NCBI RefSeq assembly: GCF_001652725.1
Contig: NZ_LWHJ01000011.1
Span: 806,001-870,000, forward strand
DNA length: 64,000 bases
DNA from: Pedobacter psychrophilus
GTDB taxonomy: Bacteria > Bacteroidota > Bacteroidia > Sphingobacteriales > Sphingobacteriaceae
Direction: 5' to 3'
Program-made: the position numbers and the translations under genes
Part shown: positions 9,391 to 18,966 of the stretch, in pieces
Layout: each line of letters opens with the position of its first letter
Position numbering within the stretch: the stretch's first letter is position 1
Notes under the pieces: model-generated
Told to the model about the DNA's origin: nothing
Databases searched by the model: none
The model's input: the letters and a program-made list of their open reading frames with translations, nothing else

Positions 9391-9432
9391 AAAAAAATCC
9401 TGTTTGATTAATTTCAAACAGGATTTTTTTTT
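9391..9432. terminator. Bidirectional terminator between two convergent envelope genes
   Basis: Arms AAAAAAATCCTGTTTGA (9391-9407) and its exact complement from 9414 form a hairpin. It is flanked by an A-run on one side and nine or more T on the other, so it can serve both strands. Confidence 0.88.
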
Positions 9433-9457
9433 GGTTTTTTTAACCTTATTTCAAAAG

Positions 9458-10921
9458 TTAAAACCGAACTCCAAACGTTAATGAAACATTGTTTCTTTTT
9501 GTGTTTAAATTTGTAGTGGGTTGGTTATTACCTGTTAAAACATAATTGCTATAAGTAGAGAAATCACTACTATTTACATAAGCCATATCTAAATAATAAG
9601 TTCCAAATCTATATCCAAAACCTGCAGAATAAGAGTTTACCGTATAATCTGAATTGTTTAAAGTTTTGTAAGGATTACCTAAACTCTGATAACCAGCTCT
9701 TAACAAAAACTTATCAGTCACTTTATATTCTGTACCAATATTATAATTGCTTACATTTTTAAATTGTGATTTTATATTTCTATTTGTTGTGATATCCGTT
9801 TGGGAATCTGAAGAGGAAAAATTAATGGTTGAATAGTCCTCATATCCAATATCAGCAGATATAAAACCTTTACTTCCAAAGAAATAGGCTAAACCACCAT
9901 TAAATTTTAAGGGAGTTCTTAAACTGTAATCAAATGGATAGGAATCTGTCCCTTCAATTGGATCTAAATTATTATATAAGGTTTCAGAATAATTATCAGT
10001 TACAGAATACCAGGTAGGTGATTCAATTGAAACTCCTAATCTAAATTCTTTTGATGGGCGGACAATTGCGCCTAATTTTAAATTTATGCCAGAACCATTA
10101 GTGTCAAAATTACGAGTGTAATCAACATCATAATCAAAATCATTTGTGGTACCTGGTTGTCTAAATAATCCTACCTCATTTGTTTTTTCAATAGAACTAT
10201 ATCTAAAAGATGATAATCCTATAGAACCTCCTAAAAAGAATTGATTACTAATATTTGCTCCTAAAGAAAAATCCACGCTAGAACTTCCTCCTGTTCTATT
10301 TACTAATTGTAATTGATCTGCAGTTAAAGAAGTAATCGGATCATACACAGTAGTATTTGTTCCTCTATCGTTTATTAAAAATGAGTCATAAGCAGCCCCA
10401 TTAACCTGAGAACCTAAATTAGCTTGAGATTGATTTTCAGATGTGGCTGTCTCTGCAAATAAATCACCTAAACCATTTTGGTTGGTTGTTAGTCCGTAAT
10501 TAAAATCGTTTCTAAAACTACCTTTTTTTTGATACCCAATTCCAAAAGATAAGCTAATTAAGCCTTTATCTAAATCTTTAGTTTTGTATGTTTTAGTATT
10601 AAAAACAACTCCAACATTATTTAAATCTATATTACTACTTGTTGAACTGGTGTTAGATAAGGAAATATCATTGCTTCTTAACCTTAGAGATGGAGTAAAG
10701 CTAAATTCTGATTTTGTAAACATTCCGATACCTGCTGGATTTCCATATAACGAACTTAAATCTCCTCCAATTGCCGTTTTAGAACCTCCAAGTGCTTCAA
10801 ATCTTGCAGTATTACTGTTTTGAAGTTGGGAAAATCTTAAGGCATCTCCCAAATATTGGGCGTAAGTTGATTGAGCAGCTATTACTATAATAGCTGCTAA
10901 TATTATTTTTTTAAATTTCAT
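9458..10921 (-). CDS. OmpP1/FadL-like outer-membrane transport protein
   Basis: 487 residues with a signal peptide ending near TYAQ (21-22). The start of the mature protein, ALRFSQLQNSNTARFEALGG then AIGGDLSSLYGNPAGIG, is the typical hatch region of Bacteroidota FadL-like proteins. The rest is strand-rich, ending in SLTFGVRF with the terminal Phe of a barrel. FadL-type channels move hydrophobic molecules such as fatty acids across the outer membrane; the acyl-CoA ligase at 6.8-8.6 kb is close but not in the operon. It lies 11 bases downstream of a lipoprotein gene on the same strand and is probably co-transcribed with it. Confidence 0.83.
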   Translation of the reverse strand: MKFKKIILAAIIVIAAQSTYAQYLGDALRFSQLQNSNTARFEALGGSKTAIGGDLSSLYGNPAGIGMFTKSEFSFTPSLRLRSNDISLSNTSSTSSNIDLNNVGVVFNTKTYKTKDLDKGLISLSFGIGYQKKGSFRNDFNYGLTTNQNGLGDLFAETATSENQSQANLGSQVNGAAYDSFLINDRGTNTTVYDPITSLTADQLQLVNRTGGSSSVDFSLGANISNQFFLGGSIGLSSFRYSSIEKTNEVGLFRQPGTTNDFDYDVDYTRNFDTNGSGINLKLGAIVRPSKEFRLGVSIESPTWYSVTDNYSETLYNNLDPIEGTDSYPFDYSLRTPLKFNGGLAYFFGSKGFISADIGYEDYSTINFSSSDSQTDITTNRNIKSQFKNVSNYNIGTEYKVTDKFLLRAGYQSLGNPYKTLNNSDYTVNSYSAGFGYRFGTYYLDMAYVNSSDFSTYSNYVLTGNNQPTTNLNTKRNNVSLTFGVRF

Positions 10922-10932
10922 TTGAATTACTT

Positions 10933-11979
10933 TTAATTGCCTCCTCTAGTTGGTCTTGGTGAAGAATTCCCACCTGATGAAGAACCAGAAGAAGACCTGC
11001 TGTTATCATTTGATGAAGATGGTGGAGGAGAAGGCGTTTCTACTCTTGATGGTCTACTACTAGGTTCAGATGTCCTTGAGTTATCTGTACTTCTTGTAGG
11101 AGTTGATGTTGGTCTGGTAGGTCTACTCGCTGGTTGCGAAATAGGTCTATTGTCTCTAGAATCATTAGAAGAACCACCTCTTGTTGGCCTTGAACTTGGT
11201 GTATAGGTACCATTTCCTCTACTATCTACGGTTCGTCCACCATTGCCTGGATAAGTTGCATCTGGTCTTGGTTGCCTAACTGGAGGAATTGGAATAGTTC
11301 TTCCTGAAGATCTATCATTATTATCATAACTTCCACGTGGACGAGGAGTTAAATTTCTAGTATTAATGTTATTACCGTAGTAACCATTGCCATAATAGCC
11401 ATTACCACCATAATTATTTCCATAACCGCCAAAAAAACCAGGTTGATAATAAGAATAAATGCCCCAATATGGAGAATTACCATAATACGATCCGTAATAA
11501 TTCCAGTTGTTGGTATTAAAATTATTCCAACCAAAATTATTGAAACCTAAGCCTAAACCTATACTCCAACCATTATTAAATCCATAATTATTAAAACCAT
11601 AATTGTTATAGCCAAAATTATTGTAACCAAAATTGTTATAACCGTAACTAGGTCCAAAATAAGGATCGTAATTATATAAATTTTGTTGATAATAACGATC
11701 TCTCCAACTATAGTTGTTTAGGTCATAATTCAGTCTAGAATTATAGCCGTAATCATCATAATAGTAATCATCATTACGGTCGTAACCGTTTCTGTCATTA
11801 TAATTACCATTTTTATAATCTTTCTGAGGTGCAGTGGCATAATCTATTTTTTTTGCAGTGACATCAGAAAAATAAACATCATCATTATTTTGTGAGGTAA
11901 ATTTACTTGTAGAACAAGCACTTAGCAAAGTACCCAATGCTAATGATGCGAAAATAAGTGGTTTGTAATTACTTCTCAT
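10933..11979 (-). CDS. Asn/Tyr/Gly-rich repetitive lipoprotein with a Ser/Pro/Arg-rich tail
   Basis: 348 residues from the ATG at 11979. That start gives a proper lipoprotein signal (MRSNYKPLIF...LLSAC, lipobox Cys22); an upstream in-frame start at 12036 would add 19 residues that spoil the signal. The middle is built of short repeats such as NNFGY and NNYGF. The C-terminal third is a disordered Ser/Pro/Thr/Arg/Gly tail with RPTRGG and SRPSR motifs. It is probably anchored in the envelope and surface-exposed. No family is recognised with confidence; similar repetitive proteins occur in Sphingobacteriaceae. It precedes the FadL-like gene by 11 bases. Confidence 0.65.
   Translation of the reverse strand: MRSNYKPLIFASLALGTLLSACSTSKFTSQNNDDVYFSDVTAKKIDYATAPQKDYKNGNYNDRNGYDRNDDYYYDDYGYNSRLNYDLNNYSWRDRYYQQNLYNYDPYFGPSYGYNNFGYNNFGYNNYGFNNYGFNNGWSIGLGLGFNNFGWNNFNTNNWNYYGSYYGNSPYWGIYSYYQPGFFGGYGNNYGGNGYYGNGYYGNNINTRNLTPRPRGSYDNNDRSSGRTIPIPPVRQPRPDATYPGNGGRTVDSRGNGTYTPSSRPTRGGSSNDSRDNRPISQPASRPTRPTSTPTRSTDNSRTSEPSSRPSRVETPSPPPSSSNDNSRSSSGSSSGGNSSPRPTRGGN
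11556..11651 (-). repeat. Tandem 15-bp coding repeat (NN[FY]G[YF] units)
   Basis: About five consecutive 15-base units encode NNFGY, NNFGY, NNYGF, NNYGF and a degenerate NNGWS. On the plus strand the unit reads roughly CCAAAATTATTGTAA with third-base variation. Copy number could change by slippage without shifting the frame. Confidence 0.7.
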
Positions 11980-12022
11980 GGCTAATAGGTTTATAGGCTT
12001 AAGCTTTAATCTATTTAATTTA

Positions 12023-12030
12023 TAACTTTG
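12023..12030 (+). promoter_or_regulatory. -7 promoter box, TAACTTTG, upstream of proS
   Basis: Exact match to the Bacteroidota -7 consensus TAnnTTTG. It lies 47 bases before the proS start in the short divergent gap next to the repetitive lipoprotein gene. A convincing -33 TTG is not seen at the usual spacing. Confidence 0.4.
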
Positions 12031-12076
12031 AGCCAATTATATTGTTTTAAAAATACAAAAATTATTCCAAATAAAC

Positions 12077-13549
12077 ATGAGCAAGGGCTTAACTAGCAGA
12101 TCAGAAGATTATTCCCAGTGGTATAACGAATTAGTTACAAAAGCCGACTTAGCAGAGCATTCCTCTGTTAGAGGGTGTATGGTAATTAAACCATATGGAT
12201 ATTCCATTTGGGAGAAAATTCAAGCAGTACTAGATCAAAAATTTAAAGATACCGGTCATAGTAATGCTTATTTTCCACTTTTTATTCCAAAATCCTTCTT
12301 TACAAAAGAAGCATCTCATGTTGAGGGCTTCGCTACCGAATGTGCTGTGGTAACTCACTATCGTCTTAAAAACGATGGAAATGGAAATATTATTGTTGAT
12401 GAAGACGCTAAATTGGAAGAAGAGTTAATAGTTCGCCCAACTTCAGAAACAATAATTTGGAATACTTACAAAGGATGGATTCAATCCTATCGTGATTTAC
12501 CAATTTTAGTAAATCAGTGGGCAAATGTTGTACGTTGGGAAATGCGTACAAGATTATTTTTAAGAACCACAGAATTTCTTTGGCAGGAAGGACATACTGC
12601 TCATGCAACATCAGAAGAAGCGCAAGCAGAGACAGCCCAAATGTTAGATGTTTATGCAGACTTTGCAGAAAATTGGATGGCAATGCCAGTTGTAAAAGGA
12701 AAAAAAACAGCTAATGAGCGATTTGCAGGTGCATTAGATACATTATGTATTGAAGCTTTAATGCAAGATGGTAAAGCATTACAAGCAGGAACATCTCACT
12801 TTTTAGGTCAAAATTTCGCAAAAGCTTTTGATGTTAAGTTTGCTAACAAAGAAGGTAAATTAGAATATGTTTGGGCAACTTCATGGGGAGTTTCCACTCG
12901 TTTAATGGGCGCTCTAATTATGGCACATTCAGATGATCAAGGTTTGGTTTTACCTCCAAAGTTGGCTCCAATTCAGGTGGTAATCGTTCCGATTTATAAG
13001 AGTGATGAAGAGTTCGCTAAAATTTCTGAGCAGGTAGAAATCATTACAAAAGCATTAAAAGTAAAGGGCATTTCTTTTAAATATGACAATAGAGACACAC
13101 AGCGCCCAGGTTTTAAATTTGCAGAGTATGAGTTAAAGGGAGTACCTGTAAGATTAGCATTTGGTGGCAGGGATTTAGAAAATAATACTATTGAAATGGC
13201 AAGACGTGATACACGTACCAAAGAAACTGTTTCTAGAGACGGGATTGCTGATGTGATAGAAAAATTATTAGAAGATATCCAACAAAATATTTACAAAAAA
13301 TCATTTGATTTTAGGACTGAAAAAACCACTAAAGTTAATTCATATGATGAATTTAAAAAGGTTTTAGAAGAGAAGGGAGGCTTCATTTCAGCTCATTGGG
13401 ATGGAACTCCAGAAACAGAATCTAAAATTAAAGAAGAAACAAAAGCTACTATTCGTTGTATTCCATTAAACAATGTACAGGAAGAAGGCATTTGTATGGT
13501 TACCGGAAAGCCTTCATCCCAAAGAGTACTTTTTGCATTGGCTTATTAA
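12077..13549 (+). CDS. proS: Prolyl-tRNA synthetase, short (archaeal/eukaryotic-like) type
   Basis: 490 residues of the class II aaRS fold. Motif 1 region is NAYFPLFIP, motif 2 is [24 protein letters not shown], and motif 3 is [14 protein letters not shown]. An anticodon-binding domain follows from about residue 290 (VVIVPIYKS), and the family-specific C-terminal zinc/extension domain ends in RVLFALAY. There is no INS editing insertion, so this is the ProRS type 3 form, which is usual in Bacteroidota. It charges tRNA-Pro. A degenerate palindromic element follows the stop. Confidence 0.95.
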   Translation: MSKGLTSRSEDYSQWYNELVTKADLAEHSSVRGCMVIKPYGYSIWEKIQAVLDQKFKDTGHSNAYFPLFIPKSFFTKEASHVEGFATECAVVTHYRLKNDGNGNIIVDEDAKLEEELIVRPTSETIIWNTYKGWIQSYRDLPILVNQWANVVRWEMRTRLFLRTTEFLWQEGHTAHATSEEAQAETAQMLDVYADFAENWMAMPVVKGKKTANERFAGALDTLCIEALMQDGKALQAGTSHFLGQNFAKAFDVKFANKEGKLEYVWATSWGVSTRLMGALIMAHSDDQGLVLPPKLAPIQVVIVPIYKSDEEFAKISEQVEIITKALKVKGISFKYDNRDTQRPGFKFAEYELKGVPVRLAFGGRDLENNTIEMARRDTRTKETVSRDGIADVIEKLLEDIQQNIYKKSFDFRTEKTTKVNSYDEFKKVLEEKGGFISAHWDGTPETESKIKEETKATIRCIPLNNVQEEGICMVTGKPSSQRVLFALAY

Positions 13550-13564
13550 TCTATGTTTAAATGA

Positions 13565-13640
13565 GGCCGTTTTAACAGGATATTCGCTATAGTTTATTTG
13601 TGAAATTATAACAAAAAAGCTGTCGCTAATATCTATAACG
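13565..13640. repeat. Palindromic intergenic repeat, family 1, copy A (degenerate)
   Basis: Begins AGGCCGTTTTAACA and ends CTATAACG. The inner halves ATATTCGCTATAG and CTGTCGCTAATAT are near-complementary, so the whole folds as a hairpin. It aligns with the better copies at 21.6, 29.3, 50.2 and 52.3 kb but carries more substitutions. It occupies most of the gap between proS and the next gene. Confidence 0.5.
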
Positions 13641-13687
13641 TAAACGACCATATCTTAAAATAATATTAAAACTTTAAAACTATCAAA

Positions 13688-14827
13688 ATGAAATTCGCAA
13701 CAAAAGCTATTCATGCCGGTCAAGAACCAGATCCAACTACAGGTGCTGTAATGACTCCAATTTATCAAACTTCTACTTATTGGCAAAAAACTCCTGGTGA
13801 TAATAAAGGTTATGAATATTCTAGAGGAACAAATCCGACAAGAAAAGCTTTAGAAGATTGTTTGGCGGCTTTAGAAAACTGTAAATATGGTTTGGCTTTT
13901 TCTAGTGGAATGGGTGCTACAGACGCTGTAATGAAAATCTTGAAACCAGGCGATGAAGTAATTACAGGTAACGATTTATACGGTGGATCTTATCGTATTT
14001 TCACTAAGATTTTTGCAAATTATGGTATTAAATTTCATTTTATTGATTTAACCAAAGCAGAAAATATTAAGTCCTATATTAGTGAAAACACAAAAATGAT
14101 TTGGGTAGAAACCCCAACCAATCCGATGATGCAAATTATTGATATTGAAGCGGTTTCGCATATTTCAAAAGCCCATAGTTTAACTTTAGTTGTTGATAAT
14201 ACTTTTGCTTCGCCTTATTTACAAAATCCAATTGATCAGGGTGCCGATATTGTGATGCATTCTGTTACAAAATATATTGGAGGTCATTCTGATGTTGTGA
14301 TGGGAGCCTTATTAACAAATAATGAAGAGCTTTATAAGCAACTTTGGTTTATTTACAATGCTTGTGGTGCAACTCCAGGACCGCAAGATTCTTTTTTAGT
14401 TTTAAGGGGAATTAAAACTTTGCATTTAAGGATGAAAGCTCATTGCGAAAACGGAGAGAAAATAGCTCAGTTTTTAAGAACGCATCCAAAAATCGAAAAA
14501 ATATATTGGCCAGGATTTTTAGATCATCCAAATCATGAAGTTGCTAAAAAACAAATGCGTGGTTTTGGTGGAATGATTTCTATTGTTTTAAAGGATGCAG
14601 ATTTAGCCGAAACTTTTAGAATATCAGGTTCCTTTAAAGTTTGGACACTAGCCGAATCTTTAGGTGGAGTAGAATCATTAATTAATCACCCAGCTTCTAT
14701 GACACACGGTTCTATCCCGAAAGAAGAAAGAGAAAAAGTAGGTGTAGTTGATAACCTTTTAAGATTAAGTGTTGGTGTGGAAGATGTAGATGATTTAATA
14801 GAAGATTTAAAAAATGCTTTAGGTTAA
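13688..14827 (+). CDS. Cystathionine gamma-synthase/lyase-type PLP enzyme
   Basis: 379 residues of the Cys/Met metabolism PLP family. Visible motifs are YSRGTNPTR, AFSSGMGA, DNTFASPYLQ and SVTKYIGGHSD with the PLP lysine at Lys195. The terminal SVGVEDVDDLIEDL is typical. Members act in transsulfuration, either joining an activated homoserine to cysteine (MetB) or cleaving cystathionine (MetC/CTH). The sequence does not let me choose between them. No methionine-pathway gene is adjacent. The stop abuts the stop of the convergent DUF4251 gene with no spacer. Confidence 0.85.
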   Translation: MKFATKAIHAGQEPDPTTGAVMTPIYQTSTYWQKTPGDNKGYEYSRGTNPTRKALEDCLAALENCKYGLAFSSGMGATDAVMKILKPGDEVITGNDLYGGSYRIFTKIFANYGIKFHFIDLTKAENIKSYISENTKMIWVETPTNPMMQIIDIEAVSHISKAHSLTLVVDNTFASPYLQNPIDQGADIVMHSVTKYIGGHSDVVMGALLTNNEELYKQLWFIYNACGATPGPQDSFLVLRGIKTLHLRMKAHCENGEKIAQFLRTHPKIEKIYWPGFLDHPNHEVAKKQMRGFGGMISIVLKDADLAETFRISGSFKVWTLAESLGGVESLINHPASMTHGSIPKEEREKVGVVDNLLRLSVGVEDVDDLIEDLKNALG

Positions 14828-15331
14828 TTATCTTTTCTCAATGTTTCCGGTAAAACTAATAGCATCGCGATTATTACTATTTACATTTAAGGTAGCATTA
14901 CCGCTTTGTCCAATCATTAAATAAAGTGTTCTTGCCTTATCAGTATTTTTTGGAGAAATGGTAATTTGATATCCACCTTTGCTATCCACTGTCTTATCAT
15001 AAGAAAAATCTGTACTTATAAATTGTATCCCATTATTTGTTGATCCATAAGGAGCTTGCTGTGCTACTCCAAAATATGGCAAGTAACAATTAATAGAATC
15101 TTTGCTTATTTTTAAAAAATAGGAATTATCTAATTGTCTTAATCTTTGTGAAATTAGACCTCCCCTTAAAGGATTAGCTTGTTGTGCAACAAATTTGAAG
15201 TCATTATTTTTTATTAAGCTATCTATTAAAGTTATCCTAGCTTGTTTTTCTTTTTGCGTAGCGCAAGAAGATAAAATGGTAAGGGATATAAATATTAAAA
15301 TAAGGTATTTAAAAGAGAATAAATTTTTCAT
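14828..15331 (-). CDS. DUF4251 family lipoprotein
   Basis: 167 residues with a lipoprotein signal (TILSSCATQ, lipobox Cys23). The mature part has the family pattern: a FKFVAQQANPLRG segment, then YFLKISKDSINCYLPYFGVAQQAPYG, and a strand-rich end with NGIQFISTDFSYD. DUF4251 proteins are Bacteroidota envelope proteins of unknown function. The gene is convergent with the PLP enzyme and shares no terminator with it, so read-through antisense transcription is possible. Confidence 0.8.
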   Translation of the reverse strand: MKNLFSFKYLILIFISLTILSSCATQKEKQARITLIDSLIKNNDFKFVAQQANPLRGGLISQRLRQLDNSYFLKISKDSINCYLPYFGVAQQAPYGSTNNGIQFISTDFSYDKTVDSKGGYQITISPKNTDKARTLYLMIGQSGNATLNVNSNNRDAISFTGNIEKR

Positions 15332-15400
15332 AATTGAAGTGTATAATTATGGAACGCTCAAAACCATATGAAAATTTTCAATCTAAAAAATCTTTGTAAA

Positions 15401-15437
15401 AAAAAGTCCGATGAAAATTATTTCCCATCGGACTTTT
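15401..15437 (-). terminator. Terminator of fabI
   Basis: Arms AAAAAGTCCGATG (15401-15413) and CATCGGACTTTT (from 15426) form a hairpin just past the fabI stop. On the minus strand it ends in a U-run. Confidence 0.85.
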
Positions 15438-15461
15438 AAATTTTATCTTTTTTTTATTTAC

Positions 15462-16280
15462 CTATTCTCCACCACCAATTTGATCCATCACTTCCATACT
15501 TACTCCGGTAGAAGAATATCCTCCATCATGGAAAAGATTTTGCATGGTAACCATTCTTGTTAAATCAGAAAATAAAGTAATGCAATAATCAGCACAAGAT
15601 GCAGCATCTGCATTTCCCAATGGCGCAATTTTATCTGCAAAATCATAAAAATTATCAAAGCCTTTAATCCCAGATCCAGCAGTTGTACGAGTTGGAGATT
15701 GAGATACAGTATTGATTCTAACCTTTTTATCTACGCCGTAATGATAACCAAAACTGCGAGCAATAGACTCAAGCATTGCTTTTATATCAGCCATATCTGT
15801 ATAAAAAGGATAAGTACGTTGTGCTGCCATATAGGTTAAAGCCACTACACTTCCGCCTTCGCTTATGGCATCTAATTTTTTTGCAACCGCTAACATTTTA
15901 TGCAAAGACATTGCAGAAACGTCTATTCCTTTTGCAAAGTAATCGTAATTAGATTCTGTATATGGAATTTTTTTTCTGATGTTGACACTCATACCAATAG
16001 AATGTAAAACGAAATCGATTTTTCCACCTAAAATTTCTTGAGCTTCTGTAAAAAGTTTTGTTAAGTCTTCTACATTTGTAGCATCTGCAGGAATAATCTG
16101 AGAATTGGTTTTCTCTGCCAATGCATTAATTTCTCCCATTCGCATTGCGATTGGAGCATTAGTTAATACAAAAGTTGCACCCTCTTCATGTGCTTTTTCT
16201 GCAACTTTCCATGCTATTGAATTTGCATCTAGTGCGCCGGTAATAATTCCTCTTTTTCCTTTTAGTAAGTTGTATGCCAT
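15462..16280 (-). CDS. fabI: Enoyl-[acyl-carrier-protein] reductase (NADH), FabI
   Basis: 272 residues of the SDR fold in the divergent FabI form. The dinucleotide site is GIITGALDANSIAWKVA. The catalytic triad fits Tyr150, Tyr160 and Lys167 (LTYMAAQ...YTDMADIK), with the Y-x6-K spacing of FabI. The closing LFSDLTRMVTMQNLFHDGGYSSTG region is family-specific. It catalyses the last reduction in each fatty-acid elongation cycle. FabI of this kind is the target of triclosan-like inhibitors. It lies downstream of recN on the same strand, but the 105-base gap and its own promoter box suggest separate transcription. Confidence 0.93.
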   Translation of the reverse strand: MAYNLLKGKRGIITGALDANSIAWKVAEKAHEEGATFVLTNAPIAMRMGEINALAEKTNSQIIPADATNVEDLTKLFTEAQEILGGKIDFVLHSIGMSVNIRKKIPYTESNYDYFAKGIDVSAMSLHKMLAVAKKLDAISEGGSVVALTYMAAQRTYPFYTDMADIKAMLESIARSFGYHYGVDKKVRINTVSQSPTRTTAGSGIKGFDNFYDFADKIAPLGNADAASCADYCITLFSDLTRMVTMQNLFHDGGYSSTGVSMEVMDQIGGGE

Positions 16281-16363
16281 TGTATAATTAAGTATTTAGA
16301 TAAAAGTCTCCAGAATCGAGATAGATTATCGGGTTTTAAAAATTTCGCTGTCTAAATTTGTTT

Positions 16364-16371
16364 CAAATATA
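16364..16371 (-). promoter_or_regulatory. -7 promoter box, TATATTTG, upstream of fabI
   Basis: Exact TAnnTTTG on the minus strand, about 83 bases before the fabI start and just past the end of recN. No clear -33 element is seen. Confidence 0.38.
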
Positions 16372-16385
16372 AGTAAATGACTTAT

Positions 16386-18041
16386 TTAATTGTATAATAA
16401 TTCCCTGGCATTCTGCAAAGCAGATTCCTTTGGGTTTTCTCCACTTAACATTTTAGCTATTTCTAAAATTCGTTCATCTTCATTTAAACGTTTGATTTGA
16501 GTGTAAGTAAAATCATCTTTTGTAGCTTTATAAACAAAGTAGTGCGCTTTACCTTTACTTGCCATTTGTGGTAAATGTGTAATGGTAATTACTTGCATAT
16601 TTTTGGCTAGCTCTTCCATTATAATTCCCACTCGGTTAGCAACTTCACCAGACACTCCTGTATCAATCTCATCAAAAATAATGGTTGGTAAAGCAGTTTT
16701 TTTAGCAATTAATGATTTAATACTCAACATTAAACGAGAAAGTTCTCCACCCGATGCTACCTTATTTAGTTCATTTAATTGATGTCCTTTATTGGCATTA
16801 AATAAGAACTTAATTTCATCATTCCCATCTTTATCCAAAACTAAAGCTGTCTTTTTTTCTATTTTTAGCTGAGAATTATTCATTCCAACTTCAGCTAAAG
16901 TTTCTAAAATATGTTTCTCTATTTGTGGGATTACTTTTGCTCTATTTTTACTTATTTTTTCAGCTTTTTGCTGAAGTTCTTTTTCCGATTTAGCTAATTC
17001 ATTTTCTAATTTTTCTAAATCTTCATCTGCAAAAAGAATCTTATTCAATTTATCAGAAAGCTCATTCTTAAAATTAATAAGTTCTTCATTATTATTTAAA
17101 CGATGTTTTTTTTGTAAAGAATAAAATAAACTTAAGCGCTCATTGATTTCATCTAATCTAGATTCATTAAAGGATGTGGCTTGTTCTAAAGTTTCTAACT
17201 CATCATTAATGTCTTTGATTTCTATAATCGCACTTTTTAATCTATCGGCGAAAGCCAATACGTTTGGCTGATATTTCTCTAAACTTTGGATTTGAGTTAA
17301 CGCTTCCTTTAATTTTGGTAAAGCAGATTCTTCGCTATTATCTATTAAAAAATTAGCTCCCAACAAGTTTTTCTTAATTTCTTCCGAATGAGAAAGACTG
17401 TTTAATTCAATTTCCAGATTTTCTTGTTCGCCCTCATTTATAGATGCGGTTTCTAATTCATCAAATAAAAACTGATAATAATCCTGGTCTGCTTTTGCTT
17501 TGTCGGTATCTTCTTTTAAAGTTTTTAGCTTACGCTGATTTTTTTTATAACTCTGAAATTGATTCTTATACTCAATCAATAAATCCTGATGCTCAGCAAC
17601 AACGTCTATCACCAAAAGCTGAAAATCTGCATTGTTAATTTCTAATGTTGCATGCTGAGAATGCACATCAATTAATTGCTGACCAAGATTTTTTAAAATA
17701 CCTAATGTAACGGGTGTATCATTTATAAAAGCTCTAGATTTACCATCTAAAGCAATTTCACGACGCAAAACAGTTTCATTTTCGTAGTCTAAATCATTAT
17801 CAATAAAGAAATCTTTTAATTGATATTCACCAATATTAAAAAAACCTTCAACAATACATTTCTTTTGTTGGTTAAAGAAATATTTTCCTTCTGCTCTTTG
17901 TCCTAAAATTAAACCTAAAGCACCTAAAACGATTGATTTTCCTGCTCCTGTTTCCCCAGTGATTACATTTAAATCGTTACCAAAACTGATGTCTAGATTA
18001 TCTATTAAGGCATAATTTTTTATAAGTAATCTACTTAGCAT
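16386..18041 (-). CDS. recN: DNA repair ATPase RecN
   Basis: 551 residues with SMC-like architecture. The Walker A GETGAGKS is at 29-36, a long coiled coil occupies roughly 150-370, and the C-terminal half has the signature SGGELSRLMLSIK and the Walker B IIFDEIDTGVSGEVA. The conserved ITHLPQMA follows. RecN holds broken ends together during homologous recombination repair. It is the last gene of the minus-strand operon headed by bamD, 25 bases after the DUF4835 gene. Length is normal for the family. Confidence 0.95.
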   Translation of the reverse strand: MLSRLLIKNYALIDNLDISFGNDLNVITGETGAGKSIVLGALGLILGQRAEGKYFFNQQKKCIVEGFFNIGEYQLKDFFIDNDLDYENETVLRREIALDGKSRAFINDTPVTLGILKNLGQQLIDVHSQHATLEINNADFQLLVIDVVAEHQDLLIEYKNQFQSYKKNQRKLKTLKEDTDKAKADQDYYQFLFDELETASINEGEQENLEIELNSLSHSEEIKKNLLGANFLIDNSEESALPKLKEALTQIQSLEKYQPNVLAFADRLKSAIIEIKDINDELETLEQATSFNESRLDEINERLSLFYSLQKKHRLNNNEELINFKNELSDKLNKILFADEDLEKLENELAKSEKELQQKAEKISKNRAKVIPQIEKHILETLAEVGMNNSQLKIEKKTALVLDKDGNDEIKFLFNANKGHQLNELNKVASGGELSRLMLSIKSLIAKKTALPTIIFDEIDTGVSGEVANRVGIIMEELAKNMQVITITHLPQMASKGKAHYFVYKATKDDFTYTQIKRLNEDERILEIAKMLSGENPKESALQNARELLYN

Positions 18042-18066
18042 ATTTTGATGAAAATTATTTTGGATT

Positions 18067-18966
18067 TTATTTTGCTGTTTTTAATTCCTCGTATTTAGAA
18101 GAATTTGCAGGATCAACTTCAACCATAGTATTATAAACTTTTGTTCTTTCTAATGGATCAGATTTCTTAAATATATCGATGATTTCATCCGCTTTAGCAG
18201 AGAAAAAGATATTATTTAATATAGAACCTTGTTTTTGTTTATCTAATTCAGTTAATTTTTCAATAGAAGTAGCAATATTTTTTTTTCCTTTATTTATATC
18301 ATCACTCATTAAATCCAATCCTTGTCTATGGTAAGTATAAAGCACTTCTCTTAAAGGGATAAAGGTTTTATTCTGAAGATTTTCTGCAATCCAATATCTA
18401 TTTCTGAGATTTTCAAAAGCTTTCCAGCCTCCAAATGGTGCGTTTTGAGCATTATTAAGAACAGTTTGCGCTTTAGTAAAATAATCTGTTCCGCCAAGTT
18501 TAGAAAAACTATCTGCATCTAAACCCACAATTATATAAGCGTAAAATGCCAATATCGAACTTAAATTATTTTGAAAATTTTGGTCAGAAAAATCTAAAGG
18601 TTGACCTTCTGTATAAGTAAATTCAAAGTTTTTATCCGTTACGCTTAAAAGCGTTGTATTGTACGAAGTGCCATAAACAGGGCGACTACTTATAATCTGC
18701 GCTTCACCTTTATAATTACTAGATCCGTCCCATTCTTTTAAATTAAAGACGATGTTACAATCAATCCTTTCTTGAGATTTAAGCTCGTTAACACTCCATT
18801 TTCTATTATTTAAAAATTCAGACATTGCTTGTTGCAAAGCTTCTATTGGTTTGTTGTTCGTGTTTTGTATCTGTGGTGATAAAATTTGAACCCTCGCATT
18901 TAAATCCTGGGCTTCAGCGTTTATCGTTAAACAAATGCAAATGAGTAATAAAAGCTTTTTAATCAT
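18067..18966 (-). CDS. DUF4835 family exported protein
   Basis: 299 residues from the ATG at 18966, which overlaps the coaBC stop as ATGA. An upstream start at 18990 would be inside coaBC and would add residues before the signal peptide. The signal peptide MIKKLLLLICICL ends near AEAQ. The mature protein begins DLNARVQILSPQIQ and contains IDCNIVFNLKEW and QPLDFSD, the DUF4835 pattern. The family sits in this same operon in many Bacteroidota, which suggests an envelope role linked to BamD, but none is proven. Confidence 0.85.
   Translation of the reverse strand: MIKKLLLLICICLTINAEAQDLNARVQILSPQIQNTNNKPIEALQQAMSEFLNNRKWSVNELKSQERIDCNIVFNLKEWDGSSNYKGEAQIISSRPVYGTSYNTTLLSVTDKNFEFTYTEGQPLDFSDQNFQNNLSSILAFYAYIIVGLDADSFSKLGGTDYFTKAQTVLNNAQNAPFGGWKAFENLRNRYWIAENLQNKTFIPLREVLYTYHRQGLDLMSDDINKGKKNIATSIEKLTELDKQKQGSILNNIFFSAKADEIIDIFKKSDPLERTKVYNTMVEVDPANSSKYEELKTAK

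Noticed and set aside
10937-11206. An open frame antisense to the repetitive lipoprotein tail
   Set aside because: It is the complement of the Ser/Pro/Arg-rich codons, giving a Glu/Leu/Val-rich low-complexity product, with no own start signal.
11556-11651. Short regular repeats that could suggest a CRISPR array
   Set aside because: The 15-base units are contiguous, without unique spacers, and lie in frame inside a coding gene; no cas gene is present.
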